The notes under the pieces were generated by a model. It did not search any database. It saw only the letters and a program-made list of their open reading frames with translations, and was not told the DNA's origin. Both the position numbers and the translations under genes were made by a program. Of a stretch of 64,000 bases of DNA, positions 55,392-64,000 are shown piece after piece (the first letter of the stretch is position 1; each line of letters begins with the position of its first letter). The stretch spans positions 36,471,554-36,535,553 of the forward strand of contig OX485803.1 of the NCBI GenBank assembly GCA_950295325.1, in the 5' to 3' direction. Source of the DNA: Polytrichum commune (lineage: Eukaryota > Streptophyta > Polytrichopsida > Polytrichales > Polytrichaceae).

Positions 55392-58300
55392 TTACCCAAT
55401 TTTCACCCAGTTCGCATAACCCACACTTCCATCAGCAACTGCGAATAGCATGTAATATCCTGCCGGTGCCACCTGTGATGTCGGAGGAGCTGTGGATGAC
55501 ACCGTGTAAGCCCCAGTCCCATCGCCTACCGGTGCAGACACCGCCAATTGCAAAAGCCTTTGGCCCTGCACATGACAAATTCACATATTTCTTTCCAATT
55601 CAGTGAACAATGTGCAGGGCCCGTCATGCAACATTTATCCAAAAAGTCACCCACCAGACGCCCGTCAAGAGCCTCTGTCAAAAACTGACATTGGTGGCAT
55701 GGGATACGTCATATCGTCATCAACAACGCCACTCTACTCTAACAAACAAGCCACATCAATTGTAGTGCCACACTCATCAAATGGATGATGATGTAACTAG
55801 TGTAAGTTGATCGGATCACAAGGTGAGGAGAGGACGTACTTGCGCATATGAATGGGTGACGAAAGGTGCGTTCACCAAACTGAGCGCGATGGTGGTTGGA
55901 GTTGTTGCTTTTACGGAGACCGTGAAGTCCTCTCCATAGGCTAAGGCTCCGGGCGAGGCGGCGAAAGAAGGTGGGTTGGCGCTATAGTAAGGAGGCGAGA
56001 AGGCTTCGATGCGGAGCTCGGTCGGGAGGTACCCCGTCAACGTGTAGAATTGGTGCGTGTTGCTCCCCGCGACCAAGACGCGGCCGTCTTGTAACAAGTT
56101 GGCGGTCGAGTGGTACACCCTCGGGATGTCGGTGCCGGTGAGGACCGAGAACCGGGTGCCGGCGGCGTTGTAGGGTTTATACAACACGGGTGTTTGCACG
56201 GGGTTTTGGGCGTTCCCCCACCCTTGCGCCCCGTTGGCGGCCCCGTTGATGATGAGGGTGTCGCCGGTGGGGAGGAGGACCATGTCGCCCATGGTGCGTT
56301 GGAGGGGCATATACTCCATCGCCCAATCGGCACCGTCCGCCAACGGTGAGATCCGGCCGCACGTCGACGACGCTGCTAAGCCCGCGCCGGGGTTTAAGTA
56401 GGCGCCGTAGGCCGCCCCCCCGCACACCAGCACCTCCGGGTAGTTGAACCCGGACGCGGCCGTGAGGGGGAGGAGGACCGAGCTCCCGGCCGATGGGTAG
56501 TTGCGAGGCTCCCCCGGGATGGTCGGGAAGTCCTTCACCACCGTGTTGCTCCCCCAGTCGTAAAGGCACGAGTCCCGATTCGCAAAGATGAAGAGCTGGT
56601 TGTTGGGCAGGAGGTGGACGAATGGGTACAAGTTGTCCATTTGTGCATCATTCGACTGCAAGGATCGATCGCCATGAAACAAAATTAAATCGTCGATTCG
56701 ACCGACTACTGTATAATTAGAAACGTATCGATTTCCTCGTGAAAATATCGTTATTTTTCTCTTGAGTGAATGTGTCACATGTCACGAAATGTCTTGGTTG
56801 TGATAATCTAAGGGGAAGGGAAAGAAAGAAAGAAAAAAGTGATGTGGCGTCCACGTGTATTTCAGTAGGTGTGAGGACCAGGCTTTTAACTTGGTACTGT
56901 GTCATTCATTGTTCTAATACATAGGTTGCTGATGAGTCCTGACTGACCTCTACTGTAGAAGGCGACGTTGGCCCTGGCAGGCAGGGAACAGCCACAGAGG
57001 ACATGGTGGCCTATGGAAATTTATACAAAAAGGCCTCAAGCACGTGTATGTGGGGCCAGCAGATAGAGGACACAGCAGTTGCTTTGTCCCATCAGTGTTG
57101 TAGAAAGTGAAGGAGACAAGGAAGCAGGGTTGGAAGGGAAATTTAAAGCTTCCATATTGTACCGCCCGAGCGGACCGCTGTTGTATTATATCAACAACCC
57201 TAGGGGAAAACGAATTGTCCAACTCGCCAGCCCTAATATGACCTGGCATAATCTAAGTGGTAAGGTAACTGCACAAGCGAGCTTATCATAATTAACCAGT
57301 TTGACGGATCTCCTGACTGCATATAGAATTGCCATCAAGCCACTGTCCAAACATTATTTCAAATCCACACAGGGGGTGTCAGCTAATGAGCCCCCTCCAG
57401 AGATGCCACACGTCAGGTCAGTAATATAACACTCTCAAAAAGCTCCGTAGGAGCTTCCAAGTTACGGAAGTGGTTGCAAAGAACTGATTAATTGCTAAAG
57501 GTGAACTCTGTGCTATTTGCATGGAAGATTCAGACGTTGAGTGAAGTTTCCGTCGTCAGCTTTTGGAGCCGGCATGGAACCACCCATTTTCAAGTACGAA
57601 GCAACTTAGCATCAATACCAGAAAACAAATATTGAACCTGCTGGATGCTGAACTCGATTGCAATATGTATTAAGGTATGTGGGCCTTTATGGGGTCACTC
57701 TTCTTGATTGGACACCTGAATTTGAGTGGTATATGAAAGGGCTTGTAGTTAACGATGGACAATATTTTTTTTTAAAAAAGAAAAAAGGCACGTGTCACGA
57801 TGGGATTGGAGGATATACTTAAACTATTTCTGACACTTAGATCCCATGTTTCGTGGCTAACACAGTTAAAAAGAAGGGTTTATATGATCACTTAGAGACA
57901 CGTTGAGTGAGCTTTTTTTTTGGGTTCACCTCTTATAACTTTTGCATCTAATTCTGCTTCTGAATTTTGAAATGCCACATGTTGTGATTTGCACTGGTTG
58001 ACGGATTGAGACTATCTCCAGTCCAATCCAACAGCCAAAATCGCCTGTGGAGTCAGAGTGCCCACAATAGGACCACATATCTTTCAAGTTGTTGTAAGTT
58101 AGGTTTGACTAATTACCTTGGCAAGCAGTGGAAGGTCATAAGTGCCGCGGCCATTGGCAGGGACAAACTCCACTGTGGTGGTGCTGCGGCCTCCCACAAT
58201 GATTTGGGAACCGTCGGGTAAAATTTGGTTTGAAGCATACCATCGCCCATTTTGGAGTTGTGTGTTGGTCTCCACCCAATCACAATTACCGTCTCCACAA

Positions 58301-60568
58301 GGATTGAATGTTCGAATCTGAGAGTTAATGCCCAATCATCAGTCTAATATATTAGGATAGAGAACTCCCTAAAAAAAATCATCATTACATTTACCATACT
58401 TATTAAAATCAGGTTCCTACTGGAAAGCTGACTCGAAGTCAGATTAGGGCTCACACCAATTTCTCCATTTTTAATAATAAGTCTCTTGAAAGTTTTGGAA
58501 TCCATTTAAACTGTACATTTATGGGAGAAAGGAAGTTTTCATCAAAGTTGTGCAGCAGCTGGTAATTGGCGTAACTGTGAAGTTATTGTTATATGAGCCT
58601 TCCAAATTGATGAAAACGTAGTCATGCTGTAATTATGCATAAATCATGTTCACTTGCACGGAAATCCGATTGTGACTGACTTCCAAACCCAGTTACCAGG
58701 GTCAGAGCAAAGTGCAGAAGGAATCAAACATGTACGGCAGGCAGATCAACAAACAGAGAGGAACTAGGGAAATAAATATATTAATAAGTCTCCAGCTGCC
58801 AAAAACATTCAAACTGCGTTATATATTATAATCTGCTTGAATTTACTATATCGCAACATCTTTGCAATTGCTGCAACGATATCTACAGATTGCAGCCATC
58901 ACCAGTTTAAGATCACTCAGAAGCCAGAAATCTGAAATTGTTTGCAAAGGATTTTAATAAAGGTCAGACAGAAATTAGAGGACTTTACAAGTGGAATTGA
59001 ATTTTCACCTTCATCAACCCATCGGCGTCCCCACCGGTTTGCACAAGCTGTCCGTTGGCATCAAACTGACCGGATGAACACCAAGTGTCTGTGAAGACGA
59101 AGAGCGGCCGGATGTCATTCGAGCCTGGGGTGTATAGGGCAGAGTGTGCTGTACAGTCATGTGTTGATGCCTGAAGAATTAGTTGACCAAAATTAAATAT
59201 CAGAGATTATATACAAAAGCACACTTAACCCATATATCCTAATTATACAGTATGCAGCAGCTTGCATTCCGCAGATTAGATCCAGCTGCAAACAATCTCA
59301 GCGTTAATCCAGATGCTTATAGGATTTCATCGGCTGATTCTTGGGTGAAATCTTCACCTTCTACCCAAGCAGCCAAATTCTTTTCAAGTCCAGAAATGCA
59401 GGAATGAATGTTGTGCAGATGAATCTGGGTGGACCCCAACATCAGACAGATTAATGCAGCAATGCTGAGTGACTCATCCCTCTGATACCGAAGCGGAATT
59501 CATAGTCAAGTAGATCATATTCATCCTAATCACACGGCCTGCTCAAATCTATGCAAGGTTATGCTGATTCAAATTCACCGATCTTCCCGGAACACCGATG
59601 TATCCCACTTAATCCTGAAAGATTCAGTTGTTTGCTTCGTAAAGCACCACATCTGGGTGCATCATGTGCAGACATGGAAGCTGTTGCCAACAATACCATG
59701 TTTGAGGAATCCAACTTGCAATTGCAGAAACTAATTTCCGTCTGCACACCAGACACTCCTCACCCAGAATTTCTGGTGTACAAATCTCGAACTCTCTACA
59801 CTTGGATTCACCCCTCAGATTTCTATGCATTACTACAGAAATTAGACTCATGCTTCGAGAAGATCTGGATGCATGTGCAGCCATGGATTCAGCTGCTGTA
59901 GGCTCCAGTCACATGACATTCACAGTTTGAGGAATCCAGCAACCATATATTTGCAGCCATCAATTGATATTCAGCTGGACGCACACCAGACACTAATCAC
60001 ACCCAGAAACCTCTACACTCTGATTCACCCTCGAATTTCTGTGCATTACCACACAAGTCAGACTCATATTGCTTCCTGCACATCGACCTGGATGCATGCA
60101 ATTGCAGACATGGAGCACCACCACCAATGACCATAACCATGAACTTTGAGGATCACATCACGACCTTCATTTCTCTCCCAATTTTAATCCCAGTGATTGG
60201 GAGGAATGACTCAAGATTTATTTTGCAGAGATTTACACTTGGGGCGTAGACTTAGACTCATATACATGTAAACCCGAGACGGACGAGTAAGTAGGGCAGC
60301 CTACCCGATCGGCCGGGTTGTCGCGGCACACGCCCGCGGGCAAGGCGAGCTGCGAGGGGCCGATGTTCGTCCGGTCCAGCAACACCACACTCCCCAGATG
60401 CGTCACCGCCGCGTGCATGGTTGCAATCCCCGCGTCGCCCACGACCGTCTCCCACCAGCCTTGCCCTTCCACAACCTCAGCAGCAAACCCCATCAACCCT
60501 ACCACCATGATCACCATCCCCCATCCGGCCCCCATCCTCCCTCCCATCCTCCCTGCCTGCACTGCCAC
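55392..60568 (-). CDS. glyoxal/galactose oxidase-like copper radical oxidase, secreted
   Basis: Family AA5 enzyme that oxidises aldehydes or alcohols to acids or aldehydes with release of H2O2; plant members are secreted to the cell wall. Exons on the minus strand: 60568-60305, 59170-59009, 58317-58117, 56655-55840 and 55565-55392; all introns are GT-AG and all junctions phase 0. They join to 538 aa. Residues 1 to about 36 form a signal peptide (MGAGWGMVIMVVGLMGFAAE). The radical and copper residues are present: Cys119 (DTWCSSG) and Tyr169 (GRWYASN) for the Cys-Tyr cofactor, Tyr390-His391 (RVYHST) and His477 (FVTHSYAQ). Kelch-like repeats fill residues 40-420; the C terminus (APAGYYMLFAVADG...WVKIG) is the DUF1929-type immunoglobulin-like domain. 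The start is the only ATG giving a signal peptide. The frame is intact. Confidence 0.96.
59667..60125 (-). repeat. imperfect tandem duplication inside intron 1 of the oxidase gene
   Basis: On the plus strand, TTTGAGGAATCCA, GCACACCAGACACT, TCTACAC(T)(C/T)TG(A)TTCACCC, TTTCT(A/G)TGCATTAC, CA(G)ATTAGACTCAT-type and GCAGACATGGA occur twice in order, with a period near 245 bp. The plus-strand open frame 59551-59901 through it has no domain and is not called. Confidence 0.65.
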
Positions 60569-60773
60569 TTCCCGGCCTGCACCGATCTAGCTAATTACTC
60601 CACCACTACCACCACCTCCTCAAGAAGATTGAAGCAGCTTTTCCCAATTACCCACTCCCCAGCTGCAGCAGGCAGACAGGGTACTTGGGTTGATCCCCCC
60701 TTGGGTCTCAAGACTCTCAGACTCTCAGACTCTGATCAGATTCAGCTGCAAGCTCAGCTCCTCTGCCAAAATC

Positions 60774-60781
60774 ATAATATA
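60774..60781 (-). promoter_or_regulatory. possible TATA box of the oxidase gene
   Basis: TATATTAT on the minus strand, about 205 bp upstream of the ATG. The only AT-rich box in an otherwise GC-richer stretch. Confidence 0.3.
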
Positions 60782-60940
60782 TGTCAGACACTGCATTCTC
60801 ACAGCAGAGGGCTAAGCCAGCAGGCTGAAGGGAGTGTGGCGTTCCTCAGCATCAGCATCCACTCACTCTGCCAGAATCATGTAATAATGTCAGTTGCATT
60901 CTCGGAGGGGGAGGGCTAATAAGCCAGCTGCTGCAGGGCA

Positions 60941-60968
60941 GTGATGAGTGATGAGTGATGAGTGATGG
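60941..60968 (+). repeat. GTGATGA heptamer repeat
   Basis: GTGATGA repeated four times, the last incomplete (GTGATGG), upstream of the oxidase gene. Confidence 0.9.
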
Positions 60969-61099
60969 GACGTCAGATGATGAGCTGCAGGCCAGGCGGC
61001 AGGAGGCCTTATTGAAGGCTGGTGACTGCAGGCATGCAGGTGGCCAGGTATGAGTAGGGGGAGCTGGAGTGAGGACTGCAAGGGGGCTGTATGGAACCA

Positions 61100-64000
61100 A
61101 TATACTTGTTGCTGTTCTTGTTCTTGTTCTTGTTGGTGGCCTGGATCCTAGCCTCCGCCATCATCGATGATCAGGAGGAAGGTGCAACCAAGGTGCAGCC
61201 ACCTAGCCTTGCAGCAAGCAAGCAGGTAGCAGCTGTTACCAAATGAATTGAAGCAGTGGGGCCATGGCTGCAGGCTAGCTCATCCAGTAAGCTTACCACC
61301 TAATCAAGTTAAGGAGGCATGATGCACTGGGTGCCATTCGGTTCGTTCGTAGTGTTCCCCCTCTTGTTCTTGTCCCTCATCTTCTCCGGAGCATGTATTT
61401 GCATTATACTGAAGTTTATGTCGCATTATCGAGTTACGGTCCTTAAAGTCGAGCTCCAAAGCTCATGTTTGGGTCAAAGGAGTTTTTTTTTGCGCGTTGC
61501 TGTAGCAGCGTTTGGGGGGTGTCAGAGTTACCCTCCATCTTAATGACATGAAGGGGAGGCGTTTGACTTTAAAAGGATAACTCTAATAGGCTGTCTAGAC
61601 CGAAACTTCAACAATAATTAGATCTCCTTAAACTGTGGCTAAATCCGAAATTATGACATTGATATAGGTCCCTCAATCATGGGTTTAGAGTAAAATTCTG
61701 ATAAGAATTTGGGTTCAACGCAATCGACTCTCTCGTCAACAGGTGTCTTTATTGTCACTGTATGATCTTACATCCGCCACACACCTAATCACACACACAT
61801 CATTCAAAGATAAGTGTCTGATAATCTAGATAAAGTGTCCGCATAACACCTGCATATTTGCCTTAGTGGAGGATGTTCCCCAGCCCTCCGGTCCCCATCC
61901 GGCTGCAGCTAGCTTGGCCCCCACCAGACTTTGGTCTATTTAGTGAATTGTCTGTTTCTCCTTTGCCGCACCCACTCCATTGATTCTCACCCTCCATGAT
62001 CACCACCCCGGCCACCTTCCTGGAATTCTTACTACATAGACAAACAGACAGACAGACAAGTAACCTCGGCAAACTCCAGCAATATTTATCTCCACCAACT
62101 GCACATGACACAGCTAGCGGGCCCTCACCAGCTTCAGTACTTACATTCCTCCCACCCAGCTCAACGCAAGCCGTACATTATAAGTTAATAGGTGATTTGG
62201 TTTCAAGTCTCGCTTCAAGTTGGTTGATGAGCGCGGTGCGATGCTGTTATTATAATTTTGTTGGTCATAATCGGGAGTCCACTAATGATTGTAAGGACTC
62301 TCCCTTCTTCGCTAGTCTAAGTTAGCAGGCTCCACTCTCGAGCTTGCAATTTATGGGGAGTAAGATAATGTATAGTGTGCTCGATTTCATCTTGACTACA
62401 CTGATTATATATCCCAATTAGTGCATGTTGCTATTCGGAGTTACACAGTGCCATAACTATGTAATGGGAATGTACCACTTTACCAAGCCAAGTCGTTTTA
62501 TGTTTCATAATGTCCGAACAACCTAATGAACTTTTTTTTAGTAGAAATTGAACTCATGAGTAAGATGTTATTGTATTAAGTAATTCCAAATAATAACACA
62601 CACTAATTGGGATAATTAGTGGAGTGTTGGAATGTAATTACCTCCTGCAACTAGGGCTCGCCCACCCAATGTGAGAATGACACAGCCTTGATGACATGTG
62701 GCAAATTTGAGGGAGGAATCATTATCTTTCGTCAAAATAGAGAACCCTTTTCAATCCTTGGGTTTGGTCCATGGGGGGGGGAATTGGGGGGGGAGGAGGA
62801 TTACCAACTTTTGTAATATGTTTAGGGGGCATTGCAAAGGAAGGCTTTGACAATTCATAATAAGTTTAGAATAAAACATGAATTAGTTGTCATAACAAGA
62901 GTATTATTAACTAAAAATAGAAGGTAAAATAACATATAATAAGGTCCTATGAAGTCAAATAAGACGATTTTTTTTTTTTGAAAACTTGAGGTTTGTGAAA
63001 CCTCTTATTATATCCCACAACTCTTGCCTGATATTTCTCTTTATTATTTCATTATTATCCATTGTCCATGGTGAATATGGAGGCCAATCATCTCAAAGAA
63101 GACATAATTAAATTCATTTATTTGAGCTTTTTGCAACAAGACTTAATTCATTCAAAAAAATGATGTATGAAGAAAAAATAGCTATAGTAAAAGACAATTC
63201 TCTTAGTGTAAAATTTAGATCCCCCCCCCCCCCCAAGGGAAAGGAGGCGGGACTAGGAATTGGTTGTCAATATTTCACCTGAGAATTGAAACAGTTTGAA
63301 ATTTTGGTCAATCCCCAAGCTTCCAATAGCTTGAGCAGTGTAATGTGGCCCCAAAGTGACCCAAAGTGACCATGGCCCATGCTCAAAGTGAGATATCGAT
63401 ATTCCTCAATCACCTTGATGAAATGGCTTATAATTTTCATCAAAATTCCTATAAAAAATGACCAAGAGCTTGTCATAAGTACGTAGTACGTGGTTTCACA
63501 TGCAATCCATCAAGTCAACATTTAAGCATTGGTATCATTATTAAGCCCGGTAAAAACTTGTTAAAACTCTCAAGCTGAGAGTCCATCAAGTGTGAAGCAG
63601 ACTTGAGTGAAGAAGAGCGAGAAGAGGCTCTTAAATTCCCACCAATGAGTTCAAAGGCTCCAGTCTTCGAGCACTCCAACTCCTTTGCGTCCATCATGGA
63701 GTCTAGCGAGTGCTCAATCAATTGAGGGTTTAATTACCTGCCTCGATTTGCAAAAAGCCTCGAGTCTGTATGTTTAAAACCGGGGTTCAAGCAGCGCACT
63801 CGATAAATTAGAGCTCCCATGTCATCCTTCTAAGTTAAATTGCAGCCACCCCAAACTCACATTGCCCAAAGTGAAAATCCTCTCGATGGCTCGGCCTCAT
63901 TAAGTGGGTGATTTTCCAGAGTCTGAGTTACTGCAGGAAGTTATTCCGTGATGGAAATGGAGGCCCAAAATCAATTTCCGTGTGTTGGATTGATGGCCAC
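61100..64000. other. intergenic sequence, no gene identified
   Basis: Poly-C/poly-G runs at 62775-62800 and 63222-63235. A minus-strand open frame at 63515-63721 (MIEHSLDSMMDAKELECSK) has ordinary composition and could be a relic or part of a gene beyond the window. A minus-strand frame at 63267-63476 is rich in aromatic residues. Neither is recognised. Confidence 0.3.

Noticed and set aside
56037-56569. Additional open frames in both strands inside the oxidase gene
   Set aside because: Alternative-frame shadows of the high-GC exon 4, which has a full-length homologous frame.

Overview
The window is nuclear DNA from a land plant. The evidence is GT-AG introns, plant-type beta-carbonic anhydrases, a plastid type II peroxiredoxin, a secreted glyoxal-oxidase-like protein, and AT-rich intergenic space filled with plant-style transposable elements. 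Several traits would suit a non-flowering plant (spaced genes, carbonic anhydrase exons that differ from the angiosperm consensus, retroelement remnants with RNase H), but the species cannot be named from this sequence alone.

Five loci are confidently genic. (1) 39-1112 (+): the last four exons of a beta-carbonic anhydrase, its 5' part lying outside the window. (2) about 18.70-21.42 kb (+): a complete paralogue of that gene, 260 aa, with a 5'UTR intron and seven coding exons. The two copies share exon phases and are about 90% identical over 174 shared residues. (3) 44487-45242 (-): a single-exon PrxIIE-type peroxiredoxin with a transit-peptide-like N terminus. (4) 52786-53046 (+): a divergent single-unit ubiquitin. 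(5) 55392-60568 (-): a five-exon, 538-aa copper radical oxidase (glyoxal/galactose oxidase-like) with all five metal/radical residues in place. No pathway visibly links these genes.

The rest is repeat-derived. I could date several insertions from target-site duplications and from paralogous empty sites inside the same window: a TG...CA solo-LTR-like element (5308-7396); two related solo-LTR-like elements (10511-11863 and 27802-29830) that carry quite different internal tandem arrays; an 816-bp element with 8-bp duplications (14381-15196); two CACTA-type MITEs (3511-3816 and 47722-48050); and two Tourist-like MITEs (16557-17191 and 40751-41167). A decayed RNase-H-bearing retroelement lies at 34.2-35.9 kb (-).

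The most unusual structures are: a gap-free, almost perfect 664-bp inverted repeat with a 585-bp spacer (37215-39127); two adjacent miRNA-precursor-like hairpins inside a MITE (16946-17168); a hairpin family shared by 46.4 and 54.0 kb; and the lysine-depleted ubiquitin. I did not see an unmistakably new multi-gene system.
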